Assembly (NCBI RefSeq): GCF_048268085.1
Contig: NZ_JBLWWF010000009.1
Coordinates: forward strand, 1 to 64,000
Length of the DNA: 64,000 bases
DNA from: Neptunicella sp048268085
Lineage (GTDB): Bacteria > Pseudomonadota > Gammaproteobacteria > Enterobacterales > Alteromonadaceae
Direction of reading: 5' to 3'
Of the stretch, positions 18,086-26,832 are shown piece by piece. Made by a program: the position numbers and the translations under genes. The notes under the pieces are model-generated. The model was not told where the DNA came from and did not search any database. It was given only the letters and a program-made list of their open reading frames with translations. Numbering within the stretch: position 1 is the stretch's first letter; each line of letters starts with the position of its first letter.

Positions 18086-19117
18086 TTATTGATTGGGTCT
18101 TAAAACCACCTTGCCATCACTTTTATTTTCAGCATAGTGTTGCAAGGCAGGAATAAAATCATCGAAACCATATTCACCACGAATATCGGTGTGGAAAACG
18201 CCCTCGGCAAATAATTTTTGTACCTTGCGATTGAGCAGAAACACTTTCCATAAGGATGACTGGCGAATCGTGCGCGCCAACCAGAATCCTTCAATTCGAC
18301 TATCACGAAAAATCACATCCCCGACACTAAAGTGGCCTCCCAATGGATCATGACTTTCTTGCAAGCGTCCGTAGACGATGGCGGTACTACCATTAGGTAA
18401 TTGTTTAAGCACGTTGGCCGTATCCTGATCGGCCACCGCATCCATTAACACGCTGGCACGGCATTGCTCGGCAGCTTGTTTAAGCTGGGCAGAAAAGTCA
18501 TCATCGGTCGTGAGCAACACGTAATCGGCGCCTAGTTTAGTCAAGGCTTCAACATTTTTGGCGCTGCGCACAGTAGCAATGGTTTTAACCCCGTGCATTT
18601 TGGCGTAACGAATTAATCCTTTACCCACCTGACTCGCCGCCGCGTTGATAACAATCGCCCTGGCCCCCAATTGTTGGGCTCGTTCCAACAAACAGATTAC
18701 CGTACAGGGATTAACGATCAGAGTAGAACCCTGAATATCATCTATGTCTTTGCGGAGCGGTAAACAATAATTAGCCAACGTGGTAGCGTATTTGGCCCAA
18801 ACTCCGTCTTGGCCGGGCTGAGCTGAAATAGCCACTCGCTTGCCAATTAACCATTTGCCATATAATCCGGCATTGGCCTCAACCACAATCCCGCAACCTT
18901 CAAATCCCGCGTAAGCACCCTGCTGAGGGGGTAATCCATATTGACCACGCAAATACACCAAATCAGATGGATTAACCGGTGCCGCCAACATTTTAACCCG
19001 CACTTGTCCGGGCGCTAAATCAGCAAGAGGCTTTTCCAGCATAACCAAGCGTTGCTCAAAAGACGCGTTTGAATCTTCCAGTAATTTTAATGCCAATCCT
19101 TTATTCATCGTTGTCAT
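18086..19117 (-). CDS. Zinc-independent MDR-family reductase (quinone / 2-enoyl reductase-like)
   Basis: 343 residues of the medium-chain dehydrogenase/reductase fold without the zinc-ligand cysteines of alcohol dehydrogenases. Present are VNPSDLVYLRGQYG and EGCGIVVEA in the catalytic half, and a nucleotide-binding half (AIVINAAASQVGKGLIRYAK, KLGADYVL). The pattern is close to MECR-type 2-enoyl reductases and NADPH:quinone reductases. The substrate is unknown. The start overlaps the malic enzyme stop by 4 bases (ATGA), so the two are translationally coupled. Confidence 0.85.
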   Translation of the reverse strand: MTTMNKGLALKLLEDSNASFEQRLVMLEKPLADLAPGQVRVKMLAAPVNPSDLVYLRGQYGLPPQQGAYAGFEGCGIVVEANAGLYGKWLIGKRVAISAQPGQDGVWAKYATTLANYCLPLRKDIDDIQGSTLIVNPCTVICLLERAQQLGARAIVINAAASQVGKGLIRYAKMHGVKTIATVRSAKNVEALTKLGADYVLLTTDDDFSAQLKQAAEQCRASVLMDAVADQDTANVLKQLPNGSTAIVYGRLQESHDPLGGHFSVGDVIFRDSRIEGFWLARTIRQSSLWKVFLLNRKVQKLFAEGVFHTDIRGEYGFDDFIPALQHYAENKSDGKVVLRPNQ

Positions 19118-20361
19118 TCACTCATATATCCTTTGGGTAATGCTTCAAATGGAGAAACCCCGGTATCGATGGCAGCCTGAGCGACCGCCTTGGCGACCCG
19201 TTGGCATAAACGAGGATCCATTGGCTTGGGAATAATATACTCTTTACCAAATTCCAGCTTGGATACGTCACTGGCTTTTAATACCGCATCGGATACCGGT
19301 TCTTTGGTAATTTGCCGAATCGCTTCTACTGCCGCAATTTTCATTTCATCGTTAATGGTATTAGCTCTGACATCCAGCGCACCACGAAAAATAAACGGGA
19401 AACATAATACATTGTTAACCTGATTGGGATAGTCCGAGCGCCCGGTCGCCATAATGAGATCCTGACGTACCTGATGTGCCAATGCCGGTTTAATTTCCGG
19501 ATCCGGATTCGAGCAGGCAAACACCACCGGATTGGCCGCCATGAGTTTCAATGATTCTGCGGGTAATACATCGGGACCCGATACGCCCACAAACACATCC
19601 GCACCGTTCATTACGTCGTCGAGTGTTCGCTTATCGGTATTGTTGGCAAATAGCATTTTATGCGGGGTTAAGTCATCACGCCGGGTGTGGATCACCCCCT
19701 GTCTGTCCAGCATGTAAATGCGCTCGCGCTGGGCGCCGCATTTGATGAGTAATTCCATACACGCCACCGCGGCCGCACCTGCTCCCATGCACACGATGGT
19801 GGCATCATGTAATTGTTTACCCTGAATCTCCAGCGCATTAAGCATACCGGCAGCGGTGACGATAGCCGTACCGTGTTGATCGTCGTGAAATACCGGAATA
19901 TTGCAGCGCTTGACCAGTTCCTGCTCAATTTCAAAACATTCCGGCGCTTTAATATCTTCCAGATTAATACCGCCAAAGGTATCAGCGATACTCGCCACGG
20001 TATTGATAAATTCTTCGGTAGTGCGGTGGGTCACTTCAATATCAATCGCATCCAACCCAGCAAAACGCTTAAATAACAACGCTTTACCTTCCATTACCGG
20101 TTTGGACGCCAGCGGGCCAAGATTGCCAAGACCCAAAATCGCGGTACCGTTAGAAATCACCGCGACCATATTACCTTTGCCTGTATATAAATAGGCGGCA
20201 TCGGGATCGGCAGCAATTTCACGTACTGGCTCAGCCACACCGGGGCTATAAGCTAAAGCCAAATCTTTTACACTTTCTGCCGGTTTGGTTAACTCGACAC
20301 TAATTTTACCGGGCACCGGCAAGGCATGGTAATCCAATGCCTGTTGACGAAAATCAGTCAT
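19114..20361 (-). CDS. NAD(P)-dependent malic enzyme, short form
   Basis: Oxidatively decarboxylates malate to pyruvate. ATG 20361 (MTDFRQQALDYH) is preferred over an opening at 20394 because AGAGGT lies just before it, giving 415 residues. Motifs include LALAYSPGVAEPV, YTGKGNMVAVISNGTAILGLGN, DDQHGTAIV and the nucleotide-binding GAGAAAVACMELL. It lacks the C-terminal phosphotransacetylase-like domain of E. coli MaeB. It is the first gene of a two-gene unit with the MDR reductase, so malic-enzyme NADPH could serve that reductase (speculative). Confidence 0.93.
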   Translation of the reverse strand: MTDFRQQALDYHALPVPGKISVELTKPAESVKDLALAYSPGVAEPVREIAADPDAAYLYTGKGNMVAVISNGTAILGLGNLGPLASKPVMEGKALLFKRFAGLDAIDIEVTHRTTEEFINTVASIADTFGGINLEDIKAPECFEIEQELVKRCNIPVFHDDQHGTAIVTAAGMLNALEIQGKQLHDATIVCMGAGAAAVACMELLIKCGAQRERIYMLDRQGVIHTRRDDLTPHKMLFANNTDKRTLDDVMNGADVFVGVSGPDVLPAESLKLMAANPVVFACSNPDPEIKPALAHQVRQDLIMATGRSDYPNQVNNVLCFPFIFRGALDVRANTINDEMKIAAVEAIRQITKEPVSDAVLKASDVSKLEFGKEYIIPKPMDPRLCQRVAKAVAQAAIDTGVSPFEALPKGYMSE

Positions 20362-20545
20362 GTAGACCTCTGTATTGTGTAGGGTGGTATTCACTGATCA
20401 ACGTTACCGCTGTCAGTCATTTTTTATTTTTCAGGCAGTCTAGCACAGCCCTTAAAAATACCGAGGTCCCGGTTGTATATTATTGGCTATATGTTATTGA
20501 TTATTTATCTTTCACTTCCCTCTTATATCACGCTGCGCAATGCCT

Positions 20546-23206
20546 CTAGAGCGACACCATCATCGATTGAACATTGGACGTTGTTTTGATTTTTTGATCC
20601 GGTTGGCCGCCGCCCACCGACACGCGATAATCACCCGGTACTACCTTCGCCTCACCTTGTTGATCAAATAAGGCGAAATCCTCCCGAGTTAACGCAAACT
20701 CGATTGTTTGTTGTTCCCCGGCCGCCAGATGCACGCGCTGAAAGCCCTTTAAACTGCGGATAGGATGATGCCCGGTGTGCTCTGCTTGACCAACATAAAG
20801 TTGCACCACCTCATCACCGTCCATATCCCCGCTATTGGTTAACGTCACGCTGACATTAAACTTATCTTCGCCGGTTTCTTTGACTGCAATATCGCTGTAT
20901 TCAAAACGGCTATAACTCAAACCGTAACCAAAAGGATATAAGGGTTGTTGGTTAAAAAAGCGGTAAGTTTGAGTGGTCAGGTTGTAATCCTCAAACGCAG
21001 GTAACTCATCGACAGAATGATAAAAAGTAACCGGCAAGCGCCCAGCCGGATTGACATCACCAAATAATACATCGGCAATAGCCGTACCAGCGGCTTGACC
21101 GGGATACCAGGCTTCCAGTATGGCGGGTACATGTTCATCTGCCCAGTTTACCGCCAGCGCACTGCCATTGAGTAATACCAGCACCACCGGTTTACCCAGT
21201 GCCTGAATATCTTTAATCAACTGCTGCTGAACTTGTGGCAAGTCGATTTTGGTGCGATCACCGCCGTTAAAGCCATCGGTATGCACATCCATTTCTTCGC
21301 CTTCCAAACGCGCGGTCAATCCCATCAACATCACCACCGCGTCAGCCTGACTGGCTGCATCCAGCGCCTGTTGATGCAAATCCGGTTGAGGTTTGGCCCA
21401 CACCAGTTGCACCTGTGCATCGGCATAGGTCTCACCCGCTTCTATTCTTATCTTGTGCGGCTGGCCTTTTGTTAGGTTAAGTACTGGGGATTTTCTTAAA
21501 CGGGGATCGCCATATTCATCACGAAAATGATACTTAGTGGAGGCGACCAGTTCACCGTCCAGATAGAGTTTAGTATTACAGCTACTAATCACCCCAAGTT
21601 GGTACTCACCATCGCTATCAGCCACAATTTCGCCACTCCAGCGCACAGCAAAATTATCGTCATCCATATCATCACGAGGGGCTTTGTCATTCCAGTTAGC
21701 ATCCACGTTAGCATCAATCCGGCTAAACAATACCTCACCCTGCAGCTCGCTATTGTTAAAAAACTCCGCCTGTAACCCGGGCTGGCCATTGTGTTGCAAA
21801 GCACTGGCAGGAACGGGATAAAACATCGGAATCCCCTCTGCCAATTGACTGCCCTGTGCATACAGGACTTTGGTATTGGCTGACACTTTGTCACGTATTC
21901 CCCGCAGTGGAGTAACCGGATCGGAAGGTACGCCATTGTAGTTGCCCAATAACATCAACCACTGGTCGGCATTGGGGCCAATCACTGCCAGTGTGCCAAT
22001 ATCTTTTTTCAGCGGCAGGGTATGATTGGCATTTTTGAGCAGCACCATGGATTTACGCGCGGATTGCAGGGCAAGCTGCTGATGTTCTTCGCTATCGACC
22101 ACTGAATAGGGAATATTCTGGTAAGCTACCTGTTCGGCAGAATCAAACATACCGAGTTTAAAACGAGCCGTGAACAGACGTTTCAGTGATACATCAATCT
22201 GTTGCTCACTAATCATGCCTTGCTGAACGGCTTCTTTAAGGCTGGAATAGACTTTACCGCAATTCAGATCAGTGCCGGTTTTGACTGCTAATGCGGCGCT
22301 TTCAGCAGCAGACTGGGTAATTTTATGATGAGCGTGAAAATCTTCAATCGCGCCACAATCCGAGACCACAAAACCGTCAAAATCCCAGTCGCGACGTAAA
22401 ATATCTTGCAGCAAGGTTTGACTGCCACAAGCGGCTTCACCGTTATAACGGTTATAGGCACACATCAATGAATAAGCTCCACCCTGTTTAATGCCTTTTT
22501 CAAACATGGGCAGGTAAGTTTCATACAGATCTTTTTTGTTAGTGGTGGCATTAAATTCGTGTCTTTCAGGCTCCGGACCGCTATGCACCGCAAAATGTTT
22601 TACGGTAGCAACGGTTTTAAGGTATTTCGGATCATCGCCCTGTAAGCCTTTAATAAAGGGTACCGCCAGCTCTCCGGTTAAGTAAGGATCTTCACCATAG
22701 GTTTCTTGGCCTCGTCCCCAACGAGGATCACGGAACAAATTGATATTAGGCGACCAGATCGTCAGCCCCTGATACAAAAAACGTTTACCTTTGGCGGCAA
22801 AATCATGATGTTTAGCACGAGCTTCATCAGAAATGGCGGTGGCGACATCAAACATTTGCTGCCTGTCCCACATCGCGGCTAAACCAATCGCCTGAGGAAA
22901 TACCGTGGCTAATCCCGCTCGCGCTACCCCGTGCAAACCTTCTGACCACCAGTTATAAGCGGGGATACCCAAGCGCTCAATCGCTGGTGCTTCATTCATC
23001 ATCTGACTGACTTTTTCATCCAGTGTTAAACGCGACACCAAATCATCCACTCGTTGCTCGGTGCTGAGTTGGGCATTTTGAAAGGGTAGCAACGCAGACT
23101 GATCCGGTTGCCGGGATGACGGCATACAACTGGCAAGCGTGAACAATGTCATCAATATAAACAGGGAACGTAAACGAATTAGCATAATGGGAAACCGACT
23201 AGACAA
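20546..23206 (-). CDS. GH3 beta-xylosidase/beta-glucosidase lipoprotein with PA14 insertion
   Basis: 886 residues with a lipoprotein signal (lipobox LASC). The GH3 N-terminal barrel contains NWWSEGLHGVARAG, NINLFRDPRWGRGQETYGEDP, KHFAVHSGPEPER and the nucleophile motif FVVSDCGAIEDF. The GH3 C-terminal domain is interrupted by a PA14 module (LQAEFFNNSELQGEVLF ... VRWSGEIVADSDGEYQLGV) and followed by a fibronectin III-like tail. The SDCGA form and PA14 insertion resemble Xyl3-type beta-xylosidases. With GH67 and the acetylesterase nearby, a role on xylo-oligosaccharides is likely (inference). An in-frame ATG seven codons downstream is an alternative start. Confidence 0.9.
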   Translation of the reverse strand: MSSRFPIMLIRLRSLFILMTLFTLASCMPSSRQPDQSALLPFQNAQLSTEQRVDDLVSRLTLDEKVSQMMNEAPAIERLGIPAYNWWSEGLHGVARAGLATVFPQAIGLAAMWDRQQMFDVATAISDEARAKHHDFAAKGKRFLYQGLTIWSPNINLFRDPRWGRGQETYGEDPYLTGELAVPFIKGLQGDDPKYLKTVATVKHFAVHSGPEPERHEFNATTNKKDLYETYLPMFEKGIKQGGAYSLMCAYNRYNGEAACGSQTLLQDILRRDWDFDGFVVSDCGAIEDFHAHHKITQSAAESAALAVKTGTDLNCGKVYSSLKEAVQQGMISEQQIDVSLKRLFTARFKLGMFDSAEQVAYQNIPYSVVDSEEHQQLALQSARKSMVLLKNANHTLPLKKDIGTLAVIGPNADQWLMLLGNYNGVPSDPVTPLRGIRDKVSANTKVLYAQGSQLAEGIPMFYPVPASALQHNGQPGLQAEFFNNSELQGEVLFSRIDANVDANWNDKAPRDDMDDDNFAVRWSGEIVADSDGEYQLGVISSCNTKLYLDGELVASTKYHFRDEYGDPRLRKSPVLNLTKGQPHKIRIEAGETYADAQVQLVWAKPQPDLHQQALDAASQADAVVMLMGLTARLEGEEMDVHTDGFNGGDRTKIDLPQVQQQLIKDIQALGKPVVLVLLNGSALAVNWADEHVPAILEAWYPGQAAGTAIADVLFGDVNPAGRLPVTFYHSVDELPAFEDYNLTTQTYRFFNQQPLYPFGYGLSYSRFEYSDIAVKETGEDKFNVSVTLTNSGDMDGDEVVQLYVGQAEHTGHHPIRSLKGFQRVHLAAGEQQTIEFALTREDFALFDQQGEAKVVPGDYRVSVGGGQPDQKIKTTSNVQSMMVSL

Positions 23207-23478
23207 AACATGCCGCCAGTATGGCCATCAGTTTGTATGGCGACAAGTGATGCCATATTACGTTTATTAACAAGTTGGCAACAAAAATTATTGTCGCGGT
23301 TACCGAAATGTCATCAGGAGCGAGAGATATTCCCCCATGACTTAATATTTACGCGCATTTTACATCCTCGCTATAGCGGTTATGATAGCTTTAACTATCG
23401 GTTAGGTAGTGGGGTATTAATTCCTCCTCGCTGCTCATAAAGATTCGGTTTTGTTTTATCTCCTTGTAGAAAATATTG

Positions 23479-24513
23479 ATGCCGCAACTATCAGATCTTA
23501 TTAGCAAATACCCTTATCTAAATGCGTTGTTGATCATGCTGACTATGGGAGCCTTCTCATTTTTACTCGATCACTGGTTTTTGCCCAAGCTAGGCACCCT
23601 AATGATGCTCCAGTTAGGTGTGGTCATTGTGGCGTTGCAAGGTCAAAAAATACCCGCCATTGTTGCCGCTTTTATCGGTGCGCTGATTTTCAATTTTTTC
23701 TTTATTGAACCCCGTTACGCGATGCATATGATTGATGCCGAAGACATCGTCAATATGCTGGTATTTTTAACGGTGGCGTTACTAACCAGCCATTTGGCCA
23801 ACTTTTATCGCAATCAGGGAGAAGCATTACGTCAGGCGCAATTGCGCTCCAGTATTCTATTGTCGGTTTCCCATGATCTGCGTACACCACTGTCAACCAT
23901 TATCGGTACCCTAAGCACGATGCAAGTCTACAACGACAAGCTCTGCAAAGATGAACAAACCGAGTTATTACAAGCGGCATTGGATGAAAGTCACCGTCTG
24001 CATTCGTATATCGAAAATTTGCTGCAAGCGACCAAAATACAGCATGGTGAAATGCGCTTACAGACCAATTATCAATCACTTGTACCGGTTTTACAGTCAA
24101 TTGTTAAACGCTTTGATGACCCCAGAATTAAACTGGAATATCAGCAAGACTTGCCCCATGTGCATATTCGCGGCTCGTTACTTGAACAGGCGATTTATAA
24201 TGTCATCGATAATGCATTAAAGTATTCGGGACACTCCTCTGCTGTTATTATTCAAGCCAGTGCATCTGCGAAATGGCTGGAAATTAGGGTGTGCGATTCA
24301 GGTCCGGGCATTCCCAAAGCCCAGCACCAAAAAGTATTTCAGTTATTTTACTCCACTCGCCATGGTGATGCGGGCGAAGGTGGGACAGGTTTAGGGCTGG
24401 CAGTAACTGCGGGTATTGTTAAGGCACATCAGGGATTACTGGATATTGTTCCCACTAATACCGGTTGTACCATGCGCATTCGATTGCCTGCTGCGAAAAA
24501 GGAAAATAAATAA
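23479..24513 (+). CDS. Truncated KdpD-like sensor histidine kinase (DUF4118 type)
   Basis: 344 residues corresponding to the C-terminal half of KdpD: four closely packed membrane helices (~12-110, DUF4118) then HisKA with VSHDLRTPLST (His132), N-box NVIDNALKYS and ATP lid DSGPGIP / GTGLGLAV. The large cytosolic KdpD N-terminal and Usp domains are absent. A TTG immediately precedes the chosen ATG. The stop overlaps the response regulator start (TAATG). It probably senses K+ or ionic stress by analogy with KdpD; the actual signal is unknown. Confidence 0.9.
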   Translation: MPQLSDLISKYPYLNALLIMLTMGAFSFLLDHWFLPKLGTLMMLQLGVVIVALQGQKIPAIVAAFIGALIFNFFFIEPRYAMHMIDAEDIVNMLVFLTVALLTSHLANFYRNQGEALRQAQLRSSILLSVSHDLRTPLSTIIGTLSTMQVYNDKLCKDEQTELLQAALDESHRLHSYIENLLQATKIQHGEMRLQTNYQSLVPVLQSIVKRFDDPRIKLEYQQDLPHVHIRGSLLEQAIYNVIDNALKYSGHSSAVIIQASASAKWLEIRVCDSGPGIPKAQHQKVFQLFYSTRHGDAGEGGTGLGLAVTAGIVKAHQGLLDIVPTNTGCTMRIRLPAAKKENK

Positions 24514-25229
24514 TGCAACGTATTCTGGTAATTGATGATGAACCGCAAATTCGACGCTTTATCCGTATATCGTTAACGGCCGAAAATTTTGAATTTCTGG
24601 AGGCAACGACTGCTGCTGAAGGGCTGGAATTCGCTGCACAAGAGAATCCCGACCTGATCATTCTGGATCTCGGTTTACCCGATGAAGATGGCTTTAAGGT
24701 ATTACAACGACTGCGCGAGTGGAGTAACGTTCCGGTTCTGGTACTCACGGCTCGCGATGCCGAAGATGAAAAGGTCAAACTGCTTGAGGGCGGTGCCAAC
24801 GATTACCTCAGCAAACCCTTTGGGATTAAAGAACTCATAGCCCGAATCAAAGTATTGCTGCGGGATCTAACTGATAATCAACAATCCGCTCATTCTGGTG
24901 TATTGGAATTTACTCATTTACGCATGGACATTCCTAATCATCAGGCATGGTGTCATGGCAAAAAATTAGCGTTATCCCGTAAAGAGTTTGCCATGCTGTC
25001 TTTTTTAGCCAGCCATCCAAATCAATTAGTTACCCAACAGCAGTTACTGGAAAAAATATGGGGTGCCAGCCACTCGGGTGATACCCACTATTTACGGATT
25101 TTTGTCAGCTTATTGCGTAAAAAACTCAAAGATGATCCCGATAACCCAACCTTTATCAAAACGGAACCTGGCGTGGGTTACCGGTTTGTGCAAGAGCCGG
25201 TTGATCCAGCGGCCACGGGCAAAGGATAA
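24513..25229 (+). CDS. KdpE-like OmpR-family response regulator
   Basis: 238 residues. The receiver domain has acidic pair Asp8/Asp9, phospho-acceptor Asp52 (LIILDLGLPDEDG) and Lys101 (LSKPFG). The C-terminal winged helix is OmpR-type (LALSRKEFAML ... THYLRIFVSLLRKKL ... PGVGYRF). Coupled to the kinase by TAATG and followed 11 bases later by trkH, so it most likely regulates its own operon's K+ uptake gene. No kdpFABC genes occur in the window. Confidence 0.93.
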   Translation: MQRILVIDDEPQIRRFIRISLTAENFEFLEATTAAEGLEFAAQENPDLIILDLGLPDEDGFKVLQRLREWSNVPVLVLTARDAEDEKVKLLEGGANDYLSKPFGIKELIARIKVLLRDLTDNQQSAHSGVLEFTHLRMDIPNHQAWCHGKKLALSRKEFAMLSFLASHPNQLVTQQQLLEKIWGASHSGDTHYLRIFVSLLRKKLKDDPDNPTFIKTEPGVGYRFVQEPVDPAATGKG

Positions 25230-25240
25230 ACAACCAGCCA

Positions 25241-26695
25241 ATGGTGAATGCCAGTAATACAGTCCGATTGTTGTCCATGCCGATGTTATGGATGGGTGCG
25301 GTACAAGTCAGCTTTGGTTTACTGTCATTATTTTTGTTCCGCGACAATAATGCGGCGGCCTTTTTTGAGCCGGGCATCAGTTTAATAGCCTTATCCTTGG
25401 GGATCTTATTTGCCCTGAAACAAAACGATCTTAGTCAAATTTCTAACCGTGACGCGTTACTTTTTGCCACCTTAACCTGGCTGCTGTGTGGCATATTGGG
25501 CGCCCTACCGATTGAAATTGTCACTAAGGTCAGTTTTATCGATGCGGTTTTCGAATCGATCAGTGCCCTCACCACAACCGGGGCGACGATACTGAGTGGG
25601 CTGGACGATATGCCTAAATCATTCCTGATGTATCGTCAGTTTTTACAGTGGATGGGCGGCTTAGGCATCGTTATTTTTGTGGTAGCCGTTTTACCTATGC
25701 TCAACGTCGGTGGCATGCGCCTAATCAAAGCCGAAACTCCCGGACCGGTCAAAGATGAAAAGCTATCACCACGTATTGCCAGCACCGCCCATTACTTCTG
25801 GATGGTGTACTTAATCATTACCGTGTTATGCGCATTCTCATACTGGTTAGCCGGTATGTCAGCATACGATGCTATTGGCCATAGTTTTACCACGGTCTCC
25901 ACTGGCGGTTTTTCCACCCACGATGACAGCTTGGGCTATTTCAACAGTCATCTTATTTTTGCCATTGCCAATGTTTTTATGTTGCTCGGAGCAATCAGTT
26001 TTGGCTTGCATTTTCGGGTGTTAAATTCATTGCGGCCGAAACTGTATTGGCAAGATGAAGAAACACGAGTGTTTCTGTTAATTGTTGTCACGCTGGCGAT
26101 TGTATTAACCCTTTACCTATTTAGTAATGGCAGCTACCAAAGCCTGGCTGAAAGCATGAGTTATGCATTTTTCTATGTGATCTCATTTATCACCAGCACC
26201 GGTTTTGGCGGTGATGATATTGGCCAATGGCCAGAAGCCACCGCCATGTTTTTAGTTTTTGCCGGTTACCTGGGGGGCTGTGCCGGTTCCACCGCCGGTG
26301 GCAACAAAATTATCCGTGATATTGTGACCTTTAAAGTGATTCGACGGGAAATCGCCCAGCTACTGCATCCACGTGCGGATTTGGTTTTACGCTACCAAAA
26401 ACGCGCCGTAAACCGTGATACCCGTAATGCCGTGATGGCATTTATGTCGTTTGCGGCAGGTATCACAATGTTAATCACGTTGCTACTGGTGATTACCGGA
26501 ATGGATTTTTGGTCCGCTTTTACTGCCGTCGCAGCCTGCGTTAATGTACTAGGCCCGGGTTTTGGTGATGTCGCCAGCAACTTTCAGTCGGTCAGTGACA
26601 CCGGCACAGTGCTGCTATCGGCTGCCATGATCCTTGGCAGACTGGAATATTTTACCGTGATGGCATTGTTCTTCCCGGCATTTTGGCGCTACTAA
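25241..26695 (+). CDS. trkH: TrkH-family potassium uptake channel subunit
   Basis: 484 residues with multiple transmembrane helices and the four selectivity-filter P-loops of the SKT superfamily: SALTTTGATIL, FTTVSTGGFSTH, FITSTGFGGDD and NVLGPGFGDV. GGCAGSTAGG is the conserved gating-loop region. TrkH normally needs a TrkA-type RCK partner, which is not encoded here and must act in trans. It is the third gene of a kinase-regulator-channel operon. Confidence 0.94.
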   Translation: MVNASNTVRLLSMPMLWMGAVQVSFGLLSLFLFRDNNAAAFFEPGISLIALSLGILFALKQNDLSQISNRDALLFATLTWLLCGILGALPIEIVTKVSFIDAVFESISALTTTGATILSGLDDMPKSFLMYRQFLQWMGGLGIVIFVVAVLPMLNVGGMRLIKAETPGPVKDEKLSPRIASTAHYFWMVYLIITVLCAFSYWLAGMSAYDAIGHSFTTVSTGGFSTHDDSLGYFNSHLIFAIANVFMLLGAISFGLHFRVLNSLRPKLYWQDEETRVFLLIVVTLAIVLTLYLFSNGSYQSLAESMSYAFFYVISFITSTGFGGDDIGQWPEATAMFLVFAGYLGGCAGSTAGGNKIIRDIVTFKVIRREIAQLLHPRADLVLRYQKRAVNRDTRNAVMAFMSFAAGITMLITLLLVITGMDFWSAFTAVAACVNVLGPGFGDVASNFQSVSDTGTVLLSAAMILGRLEYFTVMALFFPAFWRY

Positions 26696-26832
26696 AACCT
26701 GACGCCTATCTCTACCCCGTTGGTTATCCAGTTTATGATTTATAACATTGTGACTACGAAATAAATCACTGCTGTACCGATAGCACAAGCTTAAATGTTA
26801 AGCTTTTGTTAGAGCTAACAGATGGATAAACA

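Noticed and set aside
23479..26695. A full kdp operon
   Set aside because: Only a short kinase, a regulator and TrkH are present; no kdpF, A, B or C.
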